DNA of 57,509 bases from JBDTNL01 sp039933785 (GTDB taxonomy: Bacteria; Acidobacteriota; Thermoanaerobaculia; Multivoradales; JAGPDF01), in the NCBI GenBank assembly GCA_039933785.1, contig JBDTNL010000019.1:1-57509 (forward strand), written 5' to 3'. The position numbers and the translations under genes were made by a program. Below, in pieces: positions 18,517-26,642 of this stretch (position 1 is its first letter; each line of letters starts with the position of its first letter). Under the pieces are notes generated by a model. The model searched no databases. It had not been told where the DNA came from and saw only the letters and a list, made by a program, of their open reading frames with translations.

Positions 18517-20148
18517 ATGCGCACTCACGTCGCAGCCGAGAGAACGATCGCTCCCAGCGGTCCACTCACAGGCTTGCGCGGAGTGAACGGTGTCGCGGCG
18601 GCACTCGGCACGGCGCTCGCGTTCAAGCTGGCCTCCGACCTCTCGGCGCTTTTCCTTCAGCCTGACGGCGCGTCGTTTCTCTTTCCCCCGGCGGCGGTGA
18701 TCCTCGCCGCGGCAGCAGCCTTCGGCGGCTGGGGAGTGCTCGGCGTTTGCATCGGCGCCGCGCTGTCGCAGTTCGGCGCTGCCGCGACGCCGACCGGCGC
18801 CGCACTGTTCGTGCTCGTGCACGGGGCCACCGCGCTCGTCCCGGCCATCGCTCTGCGCCACTGCAATGGCGGCGCCTGGACTCGCCTCTGGCGGACGATC
18901 GTCTTCGGTGGTGTGCTGCCCACCTTGCTCTCCGCGGTGCTCGGCACGGCGGTGCTGCTCTACTTGGGCTTCCTGCCTGCGCAGTCGAGCGCGATCCTGC
19001 GCAATCTCTCGTTCTGGTGGACCAGCGATCTGATCGCGGCGCTTGCCCTCGGCATGCCCTTGCTCGCCTTCCTCCGTCCCGAGGTGTTGATGATCCCCAA
19101 GGAGCGGATCGCGCTCAGCGACTGGCTCCGCAACAGCGGCTCGGTGGAGCTCAGCGCGGCACTTCTCGTCTGCGCGCTCGCTCCCGCATTCCTGCTGCCC
19201 CGCTTCGGCTGGGGCTTCCCGCATTGGCTGGCGGTCATGCTCTCGATACCGATCGCGCTCGCCGCGCTCCAAGGCGGCATCGGACCAGCTCTGTTGGTCA
19301 ACGGAATCGCCTGTTCGGCGTACATGGGCGCCCTGGTCTCGGCGCCCATCCAAAGCCTCAGCGCCCAAGGTACGGCGCTGCAGCAGCTGCTTGCGCCCGG
19401 CTACAGCAGCGTCGCGGTGTTCACCGGCTTCGCCGTGCTGGGCGGCTGGCTGGCGAGCCGGAACCGCCGGCTGCTCGAGCGCCTGCGCGAGCAGCAAAAG
19501 CAGCTGCGCCGCGACTTCGAGGTCGCCGTCGCCTCGCTCGCCGGCGCGATCCAGGCCAAGGATCCGTCGACGCAAGGCCACGTGCAGCGGGTCGCGATGC
19601 TGGCGGTGCGGGTCGGCGCGCGTCTCGACATGAGCGAGCGCGATCTGAGCCTATTGCGTCACGGCGCGGTTCTCCACGACGTGGGCAAGATCGGGGTGCC
19701 GGAGAGCATCCTGAATAAGCCTGGTCCGCTGACGCCGGAAGAGAAGGCGATCATGGAGCAGCACGTCGAAATCGGCCTGCGGATCGTCAATGGAGTCGAG
19801 GAGCTGCGCGAGGTCGAACCGCTCATCCGCTATCACCAGGAGCGCTGGGATGGCCGCCGCGAGGACGTCACCTATCCGGGCTACTTCGGCTTGGCGGGGA
19901 CACAAATTCCGCTCGGGGCGCGCATCCTCTCGGTGGTGGACACTTACGACGCGATCACCGAGGACCGCCCGTACCGCGCCGGACGCTCACGCCAAGTCGC
20001 GATCGACGAGCTGCGCCGCGAAGCGGGCCGGCAGTTCGATCCCGACGTGGTCGAGGCCTTCATCGCGGTGATTCAGGAGCTACCGGAAGACCGCGCTGCC
20101 CACTCGGTGCCCGCGCTGGGGCTACCCGAGGCGCACCAGGTCCACTAG
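18517..20148 (+). CDS. MASE1-type membrane sensor with HD-GYP-like phosphodiesterase domain
   Basis: 543 residues. Residues about 25-315 contain some eight membrane helices of MASE1-like character. A short coiled linker (LLERLREQQKQLRR) leads to an HD-GYP domain at about 335-525. Catalytic residues include HD at 387-388 (VLHDVGKIG), H416 and H440 in YHQERWDG. The eponymous GYP loop is altered: where HHERWDGxGYP is expected, the sequence has WDG followed by an eight-residue insert and YPGYFGLAG. Cyclic-di-GMP hydrolysis is likely but not certain. GGGAGG-like Shine-Dalgarno (GGGAGG, four bases before ATG) and an extended -10 (TGGTATTCT) lie upstream. Its stop codon interleaves with that of the convergent gene. 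Confidence 0.88.
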   Translation: MRTHVAAERTIAPSGPLTGLRGVNGVAAALGTALAFKLASDLSALFLQPDGASFLFPPAAVILAAAAAFGGWGVLGVCIGAALSQFGAAATPTGAALFVLVHGATALVPAIALRHCNGGAWTRLWRTIVFGGVLPTLLSAVLGTAVLLYLGFLPAQSSAILRNLSFWWTSDLIAALALGMPLLAFLRPEVLMIPKERIALSDWLRNSGSVELSAALLVCALAPAFLLPRFGWGFPHWLAVMLSIPIALAALQGGIGPALLVNGIACSAYMGALVSAPIQSLSAQGTALQQLLAPGYSSVAVFTGFAVLGGWLASRNRRLLERLREQQKQLRRDFEVAVASLAGAIQAKDPSTQGHVQRVAMLAVRVGARLDMSERDLSLLRHGAVLHDVGKIGVPESILNKPGPLTPEEKAIMEQHVEIGLRIVNGVEELREVEPLIRYHQERWDGRREDVTYPGYFGLAGTQIPLGARILSVVDTYDAITEDRPYRAGRSRQVAIDELRREAGRQFDPDVVEAFIAVIQELPEDRAAHSVPALGLPEAHQVH

Positions 20149-20891
20149 GCGACCGGGGGCCCGGCCTCGGCCGGCGTCAACCGCCAACCGCAGGCGGCCA
20201 GCGCGGCCTCGAATTGCGGCGGCAGGCCGGCCTCGAAGGCTCGTGCCGCACCCTGCCAGGGCACCGTCAAGCGCCAGGCATGGAGCAACGTGTGGCTGGG
20301 CGCAAGGACTTTTCGCAGAGCGCGATCGCGCACGCCGTGATGACGCGGGCCGCCGTAGAAGTCGTCGCCCACGATGGGGTGCCCAGCATGGGCCGCGTGG
20401 ACGCGCAGCTGGTGGGTGCGACCGGTGAGCGCCTTGAGCTCGAGCAAGGTGACTCCGTGGCCGCTCTCGAGAATGGCGTAACGCGATCGCGAAGGTCGCC
20501 CGTCGGGATCGACCTTCATCCGCCGTCGGTCCTTGCGATCGGGGCCCAGCGGCTGGCTCCACTCGCCCTGCCCCGGCTTCGGGCGGCCCCAAACCAGCGC
20601 GAGGTAGGTCTTCTCGACCCGACGCTCGGTGAAGGCTCGCACCAGCTCTCGGTGAACCTCGGAATCCCGGGCCACCGAAACCAGGCCTGAGGTTCCGACA
20701 TCGAGCCGATGCACGAGGTGAAGCTCGCCGTTGCCAAGCCGCGCGCGATCGGATGGGCTCAGGGAAGCCGCCAGGCGCGCAACCGCCGCCCCGGGCTCGC
20801 TCGGCCGCGTCGCCAGGCTCAATCCCGGCGGCTTGGCGAACACGGCGAGGCCCTCATCGAGATGAATCAAAGTACTTCGCGGCTCGCTCAC
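20145..20891 (-). CDS. RluA-family pseudouridine synthase (no S4 domain)
   Basis: 248 residues. Isomerises uridine in rRNA or tRNA. The catalytic aspartate is in HRLDVGTSG (family HRLDxxTSG), with LKALTGRTHQLRVHAAHAGHPIVGD downstream. It lacks the N-terminal S4 RNA-binding domain present in the second paralogue at 29.5 kb, so it is closer to the RluA/TruC type. The target is unknown. The GTG start has a TAACAT box six bases upstream and no Shine-Dalgarno. The TAG stop shares CTAG with the HD-GYP gene. Confidence 0.9.
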   Translation of the reverse strand: MSEPRSTLIHLDEGLAVFAKPPGLSLATRPSEPGAAVARLAASLSPSDRARLGNGELHLVHRLDVGTSGLVSVARDSEVHRELVRAFTERRVEKTYLALVWGRPKPGQGEWSQPLGPDRKDRRRMKVDPDGRPSRSRYAILESGHGVTLLELKALTGRTHQLRVHAAHAGHPIVGDDFYGGPRHHGVRDRALRKVLAPSHTLLHAWRLTVPWQGAARAFEAGLPPQFEAALAACGWRLTPAEAGPPVA

Positions 20892-20897
20892 CGCGGC

Positions 20898-20903
20898 ATG
20901 TTA
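20898..20903 (-). promoter_or_regulatory. -10 box TAACAT, leaderless type, for the RluA-family gene
   Basis: TAACAT on the minus strand, six bases before the GTG at 20891. Confidence 0.45.
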
Positions 20904-20908
20904 CGCGA

Positions 20909-20940
20909 GCCTCGCGAAAGCTTGGCGAGGCCCGCGGGCC
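20909..20940. repeat. Inverted repeat and perfect palindrome between the RluA gene and moaA
   Basis: Two overlapping symmetric elements fill the 79-bp divergent region. One has arms GCCTCGC (20909-20915) and GCGAGGC (20925-20931) with a nine-base loop. The other is the perfect 12-bp palindrome GGCCCGCGGGCC at 20929-20940. Both lie between the two facing -10 boxes, so a protein-binding site is more likely than an RNA element. The regulator is unknown. Confidence 0.4.
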
Positions 20941-20957
20941 TTCGCCTCCTCACCATC

Positions 20958-20963
20958 TATACT
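20958..20963 (+). promoter_or_regulatory. -10 box TATACT, leaderless type, for moaA
   Basis: TATACT lies seven bases before the moaA ATG with no Shine-Dalgarno. A leaderless transcript leaves no room for a molybdenum-cofactor riboswitch of the kind found before moaA in enterics. Confidence 0.55.
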
Positions 20964-20970
20964 TCGATGT

Positions 20971-21978
20971 ATGACTCTCCTGGACTCGCGCGCGCGACCG
21001 CTGCGCGATCTGCGTGTTTCCGTGACCGATCGCTGCAACCTGCGCTGCACCTATTGCATGCCGCGCGAGGTCTTCGGTCCAACGTTCCCCTTTCTCGGCC
21101 ACGACGAGCTGCTGCGCTACGAGGAAATCTCGCGGCTGGTCCGCATCCTGGCGCCGCTCGGAGCGCGCAAGATCCGCGTCACCGGTGGCGAGCCGCTGGT
21201 TCGGCGCGACGTTGACCAGCTGATCGCGCAGCTGGCCGCAATTCCCGGCGTCGAGGACCTCACCCTGACCACCAACGGGGTCCTCTTGCCGCAGTTCGCG
21301 CAACGCCTGCGCGCCGCCGGCCTCAGCCGCGTCACGGTCAGCCTGGACGCGCTCGACGACGCGGTTTTCCAGCGCATGAACGGCAGCGGAGTCTCGGTCG
21401 ACACGGTGCTGCGCGGGATCGACGCGGCGAACGCGGCTGGCCTCGCGCCGATCAAGGTCAACGCCGTGGTGCAGCGCGGCGTGAACGACCATCTGGTGCT
21501 CGACCTGGCGCGACACTTTCGTGGCTCGCGCACCATCGTGCGCTTCATTGAGTACATGGACGTCGGCAACACCAATCACTGGCGCCGCGATCAGGTCGTC
21601 ACGGCGCGGGAAATCATCGCGTGCATCGCCGCCGAGTTCCCGCTCGTGCCGCTCGACCCCACCTACCGCGGCGAGGTCGCCGAGCGCTGGGCGTACGCCG
21701 ACGGCGCGGGAGAGATCGGCGTCATCGCCTCGGTCTCACAGCCCTTCTGCGGCGATTGCACCCGCGCCAGGCTGTCGCCCGAAGGCCGCCTCTTCACGTG
21801 TCTCTTCGCCCGCGACGGCTTCGATCTGCGCGCCCTGCTGCGCGGCGGGGCTAGCGACGAAGAACTCGAAGCCGCCGTGCGTTCGGTGTGGACTCGGCGC
21901 GATGACCGGTACTCCGAGCTCCGCGCCTCCCTGCCGACGCCGGTCGAGAAGGTCGAGATGTCCCACATCGGCGGTTGA
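20971..21978 (+). CDS. moaA: GTP 3',8-cyclase MoaA (molybdenum cofactor step 1)
   Basis: 335 residues. A radical-SAM enzyme converting GTP to the cyclic dehydrate precursor of molybdopterin. The N-terminal SAM cluster ligands are C22, C26 and C29 (RCNLRCTYC). The C-terminal substrate-binding cluster is C260, C263 and C277 (CGDCTRARLSPEGRLFTC). TGGEPL is conserved, and the protein ends in the catalytic GG tail (SHIGG). No moaC follows. A molybdopterin enzyme lies 19 kb downstream. Confidence 0.96.
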   Translation: MTLLDSRARPLRDLRVSVTDRCNLRCTYCMPREVFGPTFPFLGHDELLRYEEISRLVRILAPLGARKIRVTGGEPLVRRDVDQLIAQLAAIPGVEDLTLTTNGVLLPQFAQRLRAAGLSRVTVSLDALDDAVFQRMNGSGVSVDTVLRGIDAANAAGLAPIKVNAVVQRGVNDHLVLDLARHFRGSRTIVRFIEYMDVGNTNHWRRDQVVTAREIIACIAAEFPLVPLDPTYRGEVAERWAYADGAGEIGVIASVSQPFCGDCTRARLSPEGRLFTCLFARDGFDLRALLRGGASDEELEAAVRSVWTRRDDRYSELRASLPTPVEKVEMSHIGG

Positions 21979-22014
21979 AGGCCCGTCCACCAGTTCTCTC
22001 AACGGAGGCCCACC

Positions 22015-22473
22015 ATGGCAGAGCAAGAACAGAACATCGGCAATCACTCCAAGTGGGTGCCCGGGTACCACTTTGTGCTGTTCGGCATTTTGGTACTCAA
22101 TCTGGTCTGGCGCGTGCTCTACGCCTGGCGCCTCTATGGCCGCTACGGGCATACCTTCGAGTTGAACGCGCTCGCCGACATCGGCGTGGCCGTGGCCCTG
22201 GTGCTGATCTCTTGGTACCTGCGTACGTTCCCGCTCAAGGTGCAAGATCGAGTGATCCGCGTCGAGGAGCGCGAGCGCTTGGCGCGCCTGCTCCCGCCAG
22301 ACCTGCGCGGCCGGGTCGGAGAGTTCTCCGCCGGCCAGCTCATCGGGCTGCGCTTCGCGAGCGACGAAGAGCTCCCGGCTCTGGCGCAGAAGGTTCTGCA
22401 GGACAAAATCACCGACCGCAAGACGATCAAGCAGCTGGTGCGCAACTGGCGAGCCGACCATCTGCGCGCCTGA
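22015..22473 (+). CDS. DUF6526 family small membrane protein
   Basis: 152 residues. Two membrane helices (about 20-38 and 52-70) separated by a short basic loop, followed by a cytoplasmic helical region. The N-terminal motif NHSKWVPGYHF and C-terminal ITDRKTIKQLVRNWRADHLR fit the DUF6526 family of unknown function. The ATG is preceded by GGAGG with six-base spacing. The stop codon overlaps the proposed CTG start of the next gene. Confidence 0.75.
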   Translation: MAEQEQNIGNHSKWVPGYHFVLFGILVLNLVWRVLYAWRLYGRYGHTFELNALADIGVAVALVLISWYLRTFPLKVQDRVIRVEERERLARLLPPDLRGRVGEFSAGQLIGLRFASDEELPALAQKVLQDKITDRKTIKQLVRNWRADHLRA

Positions 22474-24209
22474 CGGCGCTCCGGCGGTGCCGCGCCCTCG
22501 CGGCCGCGGCCGTCGTCCTGGTCGGATGCGGTCGCCGCGTCGCGCCTGAGCACGAGCTTCACGACCTCCTTGCCGAGCTACCCCGAGCCGAACTACGGCC
22601 GGGGCTTGCCGGCGTCCTGCCGGAATCCATCGCGCAGGACACCGCGTTGCGGTTCCCAGAGGGCAGCCGGTCAGACTTCGTCGTCGAGCTCCCCGGCGCG
22701 GCGCATCTCGAGTACGGCGGCATCCGCGCCTCCGGATCGGCCCGCCTCCTGCTCGCCACGCGGCTCGAGAGCGGAGGCGAGACCGAGTCGTCGCCGCTCG
22801 AGAGCTCCGCGAATCCAGGGCGTCTCGACCTTCCGGGCCGGGGGCGCCGGCTGGTTGGACTGAGCCTGCGCGCCGAGGGCGCCGGTGAGGTTCTCCTCTT
22901 CGCTCCGCGCTTGGTGGGGGAAGGGAGTTCGGGGCTCGCCGCTCCGCCGGCGCCGCAACCGGCGAAGGCCGCGGCTGGGCGGCCGAACATCGTGATCTTC
23001 ATGGTGGACACCCTGCGCCGCGACGCGCTCGGGGTCTACGGTCATGCAGCCGGACTTACATCGAATATCGACGGCTTCGCCGAGCGCGCGACAGTCTTCG
23101 AGTCGGCGGTGGCGCAGAGCTCGTGGACTCGGCCGTCGGTGGCGACGATGTTCACCGGCCAAGTTCCCACCGAGCACGGAGTCACCGGCCTCGACAACGC
23201 CCTGCCACGCGAAGCGAACACCCTGGCCGAGCGGCTGCGCGATGCCGGCTACGCAACCGCGGCGATCAGTACCAACTGGCATGTCAGCCAGCAGACGGGA
23301 TTGCGCCAGGGCTTTCGGGAATTCTTCCTGAGACCACTGGCACCGGGAGCGCAAGTCGTCTCGGAAAGCGCCAGTTGGCTCGACCGCCGGCCTCCCGGCG
23401 TCCCCTTTCTGCTCTATCTCCACATACTCGATCCCCATGCTCCGTACGCGCCGCCGGCCGATCTTCGCCGGCGCTACGCCGCCGATGTGCGAGCGCTGGC
23501 GGGAACGGCGCGGGATGTGTCGAAGGTCCTCGCCTCTCGCGGCCGGCGGCGGGCGTTCCACATGGAAGAGCTGCGCCGGCTCTACGAAGCCGAGGTAGCC
23601 GCGACCGATCGAGCCTTCGGCGAGTTGCTGGATCACCTCGCCCGACGCCATCTGGACGCCGACACCATGGTTGTCTTCATCGCCGATCACGGCGAGGAAT
23701 TCGACGAGCACGGCACGCTCGGGCATGCCAACGATTTGCATGCAGAGGTGCTGAACATCCCGTTCATTCTGCGGCTGCCGGGACAGCGCGAGGGTCTGCG
23801 GCGAACCGAGATCGTGCAGCAAATCGACCTCCTGCCGACTCTGCTCACCGCCGCCGGCCTGCCGGTGCCCCCTGAGATGATGGGCCTGGCCCTCCAGGCA
23901 GGTCCGGTGACCGTCGAGCGCTCCGCCTTTTCGCATCTGAAATACAACGGCCGCGAGTGCGTGAGCCTGCGGCGCGGCGATTTCAAGCTGATCGTTCCCC
24001 GGCAACCCCTCGGCTCCCCCGAGCTCTACGACCTCAGCACCGACCCCGCCGAGACCGTCGACATCGCGGCACGACAGCCGCTCCGGGTCGCGTACATGCT
24101 CGGCCATCTGCGGCTACTTGAGCAGTCGATCCAGGCTCCAGGCTCGCCGGCTCGGGCACGACTCTCCGACGAGGCGGTGCGCGCCCTGCACGCGCTCGGA
24201 TACCTCTAG
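22470..24209 (+). CDS. Sulfatase / alkaline-phosphatase-superfamily lipoprotein
   Basis: About 579 residues. A signal peptide with twin basic residues and lipobox LVGC (Cys 20) precedes about 150 residues of unclassified beta-rich sequence. A sulfatase-fold domain follows, with metal and active-site motifs IVIFMVDTLRRDALG, SWTRPSVATMFTG, HILDPHAPY, VVFIADHGEEFDEHG and LYDLSTDP. The nucleophile region lacks the C/SxPxR motif needed for formylglycine and instead places a threonine before RPS, so classical sulfatase activity is doubtful; phospho- or lipid-transfer is possible. No ATG, GTG or TTG lies near the signal peptide. CTG at 22470, overlapping the upstream TGA, is the likely start. Confidence 0.78.
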   Translation: MTALRRCRALAAAAVVLVGCGRRVAPEHELHDLLAELPRAELRPGLAGVLPESIAQDTALRFPEGSRSDFVVELPGAAHLEYGGIRASGSARLLLATRLESGGETESSPLESSANPGRLDLPGRGRRLVGLSLRAEGAGEVLLFAPRLVGEGSSGLAAPPAPQPAKAAAGRPNIVIFMVDTLRRDALGVYGHAAGLTSNIDGFAERATVFESAVAQSSWTRPSVATMFTGQVPTEHGVTGLDNALPREANTLAERLRDAGYATAAISTNWHVSQQTGLRQGFREFFLRPLAPGAQVVSESASWLDRRPPGVPFLLYLHILDPHAPYAPPADLRRRYAADVRALAGTARDVSKVLASRGRRRAFHMEELRRLYEAEVAATDRAFGELLDHLARRHLDADTMVVFIADHGEEFDEHGTLGHANDLHAEVLNIPFILRLPGQREGLRRTEIVQQIDLLPTLLTAAGLPVPPEMMGLALQAGPVTVERSAFSHLKYNGRECVSLRRGDFKLIVPRQPLGSPELYDLSTDPAETVDIAARQPLRVAYMLGHLRLLEQSIQAPGSPARARLSDEAVRALHALGYL

Positions 24210-24216
24210 CGGCTCG

Positions 24217-24222
24217 TATACT
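24217..24222 (+). promoter_or_regulatory. -10 box TATACT, leaderless type, for the E1 gene
   Basis: TATACT lies just after the sulfatase stop codon and six bases before the E1 ATG. No Shine-Dalgarno is present, so the E1 gene probably has its own promoter. Confidence 0.55.
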
Positions 24223-24228
24223 TCTCGC

Positions 24229-26601
24229 ATGACGACCGACCTGGATGACGGAATAGCCGTCGATCTACAGCGCGAGTTGCACGGCTTCCTTGCCCTCGAG
24301 GCGCCGTTTCTCATCCATCGAGTGCCCGCAGCCGCAACGCTCGACGAGTTGGAAGCCGGCGTCCTGCAGGCAATCGCCGAGCATTGCGAGCCCAATCCGC
24401 GTTTCGCGCACGAGGACATGTTTCCCGGTCGCAGCCACGCCGGCGAGGCGGCGAAGACTCGCGACGCGTTGATCGAGTTGGCGCGGTGCTTCTTCGCACG
24501 CCAGCGGATCAAGGCCGCGCTCGCCCGCGACGAACGACGCGAAATGCTGCGCACCATGCTCCTGGCGCGCGCCGTCGACTCTTATTTGAAGGATGCCTTC
24601 GACAAAAAAAGCGTCAAGTGGGGCGAATACCCGTCCCCGCAGAAGGGCTTTCGTTCTACCGGGCAGGAGGCCATCGTCGGCGCCGCCTTGCGCCTGCGGC
24701 GGCCGCCCCAGTTCGCACCCGGTAAGGACTATCGCGGCGACATCCTTGCTCCGCTGATCCGCGACCTTCCGGCGATGCTGATGTTCATGCCGGATCCGCT
24801 CAACCCGATCCTGGCCCAGGCGGGGTTGAAAGGCACACCGTTTGACGGCCGCGACCTGCACGTCGGCGATCTCGACCACGGCGTGCTGCCGCCCTCGGCG
24901 CCCCTTACCATCTCGACGCAGACCATCGTCGGCATGGCATACGCATGGAAGTTGCGCGGCGAGGATCGCGTCGGTGTGACCTGCGTCGGCGATGGCGCGT
25001 CGAGCCTAGGCGAGTGGCACGAGTCAGTAAACCTCGCCGCCGTGCAGCGCCTGAACCTGGTCTTCATCATCCAGAACAACCGCTGGGCACTCGGTACCCA
25101 CACCAGCGAACAGAGCGCAGTAGAGCGTTTCGCCCTGCGTGCCGCGGGCTATGGCATGCCCGGCGTCACGGTGTTCGGCAACGACCCCGACGAAGTCGCC
25201 GCAGCCTGCGCCTGGGCGATCGAACGGGCACGCGCGGGCGGTGGCCCTTCGCTGATCGAGCTCGTGACCTACCGCCGCCCAGGGCATGCGCACCATGACG
25301 ACGACCGCTTCCACGGCACGCCGGAGTCCGGAGTCGCCGGGTACGAATACGACGAGGAACGCCTGCGCTGGGAGGCAGCTGACCCGATCGCTCTCTACGA
25401 GGCGCGGCTGATGCGGCAGGGGCTGACGACCCCCGGCGAGATCGAGACCTGGCGGCAGGACGCCGCGACTGCGGTCTCTCGAGCCAACGAGCGCGCCGCC
25501 GCCGCCGAGTGGCCCACCGCGAACGACTATCGCGGACGCGTGTATGCGACCCGAGACGACAACCGAGCGCCGTCTGCAAGCGGCGCTACCAAGCGCATGG
25601 CCTACGACGAAGCGATTCGCCAAGCGCTCATCGAGGCGATGACCGAAGACCCGCGCGTCTTCGTTCTCGGCGAGGACGTCGGCGGCCGCTACGGCGGAGC
25701 GTTCGGCGTCACTCGCGGCCTGGCCAAGCAGTTCGGCGCCGGGCGCTGCGTCAACCTGCCGATCGCCGAGTCCGCCATCATCGGCTGCGCCGTCGGCGCG
25801 GCGATCGAGGGTCTGTTACCGGTGGCCGAAATGCAGTTCGCCGATTTTCTCGCGACCGGCTTCAACGCGCTGGTCAACAACGCAGCCAAGCAGTATTGGC
25901 GCAGCGGTCGGCCGGTTCCGATGGTGGTTCGGTTGCCCTACGGCGGGGCCACCGGAACCATGAACCGCCTACTCGGCGGCGGACCCTTCCACTCGCAGTG
26001 CCCCGAGATGTGGTTCATGCGCACACCGGGCTGGAAGATCGTCGCGCCTTCGACTCCGCGCGACGCCAAGGGCCTGATGCAGGCCGCCATCCGCGAGCCC
26101 AATCCGGTGATCTTCCTGGAATCGAAGGGCCTGTACGGATTTTTCCGCAACGACCTGCGCGAAGACGTGCCGCTCGGCGCCGAGTTCGAAGTACCGATCG
26201 GTCAGGCCAGTTTGCGCCGAGCGGGCAAGCACGTGAGCGTACTCACCTACGGCGCCATGACCTACACCGCGATGGCGGCCGCCGAGCAACTCGCCGGCGA
26301 AGGCATCGAGCTCGAAGTCCTCGACCTGCGCACACTATGGCCGCTCGACGAGGCGGCCATCGAAGCCACCGCCAAGAAGACCGGCCGCGTTTTGGTGCTG
26401 CACGAAGATACCGGCCGCGGCGGCTTGGGTGGCGAGCTCGCGGCGATCCTCGCCGACCGGTTGTTCTGGTATCTCGACGCACCGATTCGGCGAGTGACCG
26501 CGCCCGACACGCCGGTCCCCTACTCTCCGCCTTTGGAGTTCGACTTCCTGCCAAAGGCGGCGGACGTCGTCACGGCAGCGCGGGAGTTGGCGAGCATCTA
26601 G
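24229..26601 (+). CDS. 2-oxoacid dehydrogenase E1, fused alpha and beta subunits
   Basis: 790 residues. Thiamine-diphosphate-dependent decarboxylase of a branched-chain 2-oxoacid (or pyruvate/acetoin) dehydrogenase complex. An N-terminal extension of about 100 residues has no recognised domain. E1-alpha follows, with GQEAIVGAALRLR and the ThDP motif GDGASSLGEWHES near residue 254 ending in NNRWALGT. E1-beta starts near residue 456 (MAYDEAIRQALIEAM, VFVLGEDVGG, NLPIAESAIIG). No E2 or E3 gene is in the window, so partners must be encoded elsewhere. The fused form is known in Bacteroidota, Acidobacteriota and related groups. Confidence 0.92.
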   Translation: MTTDLDDGIAVDLQRELHGFLALEAPFLIHRVPAAATLDELEAGVLQAIAEHCEPNPRFAHEDMFPGRSHAGEAAKTRDALIELARCFFARQRIKAALARDERREMLRTMLLARAVDSYLKDAFDKKSVKWGEYPSPQKGFRSTGQEAIVGAALRLRRPPQFAPGKDYRGDILAPLIRDLPAMLMFMPDPLNPILAQAGLKGTPFDGRDLHVGDLDHGVLPPSAPLTISTQTIVGMAYAWKLRGEDRVGVTCVGDGASSLGEWHESVNLAAVQRLNLVFIIQNNRWALGTHTSEQSAVERFALRAAGYGMPGVTVFGNDPDEVAAACAWAIERARAGGGPSLIELVTYRRPGHAHHDDDRFHGTPESGVAGYEYDEERLRWEAADPIALYEARLMRQGLTTPGEIETWRQDAATAVSRANERAAAAEWPTANDYRGRVYATRDDNRAPSASGATKRMAYDEAIRQALIEAMTEDPRVFVLGEDVGGRYGGAFGVTRGLAKQFGAGRCVNLPIAESAIIGCAVGAAIEGLLPVAEMQFADFLATGFNALVNNAAKQYWRSGRPVPMVVRLPYGGATGTMNRLLGGGPFHSQCPEMWFMRTPGWKIVAPSTPRDAKGLMQAAIREPNPVIFLESKGLYGFFRNDLREDVPLGAEFEVPIGQASLRRAGKHVSVLTYGAMTYTAMAAAEQLAGEGIELEVLDLRTLWPLDEAAIEATAKKTGRVLVLHEDTGRGGLGGELAAILADRLFWYLDAPIRRVTAPDTPVPYSPPLEFDFLPKAADVVTAARELASI

Positions 26602-26605
26602 CAGT

Positions 26606-26640
26606 CGCCCTTGCCGCAGCTCGCGACTCCGGCGAGGGCG
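26606..26640. terminator. Bidirectional hairpin between convergent E1 and pilT genes
   Basis: CGCCCT (26606-26611) pairs with AGGGCG (26635-26640), and inside it CCG pairs with CGG after a two-base mismatch. The hairpin fills the 41-bp gap between two facing stop codons. There is no T-run, so it may act as a Rho-independent-like block or simply an mRNA 3' end. Confidence 0.5.
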
Positions 26641-26642
26641 GT

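Noticed and set aside
20909..20970. Molybdenum-cofactor riboswitch upstream of moaA
   Set aside because: The -10 box lies seven bases before the start codon, so no leader RNA is expected, and the conserved riboswitch structure is not visible.
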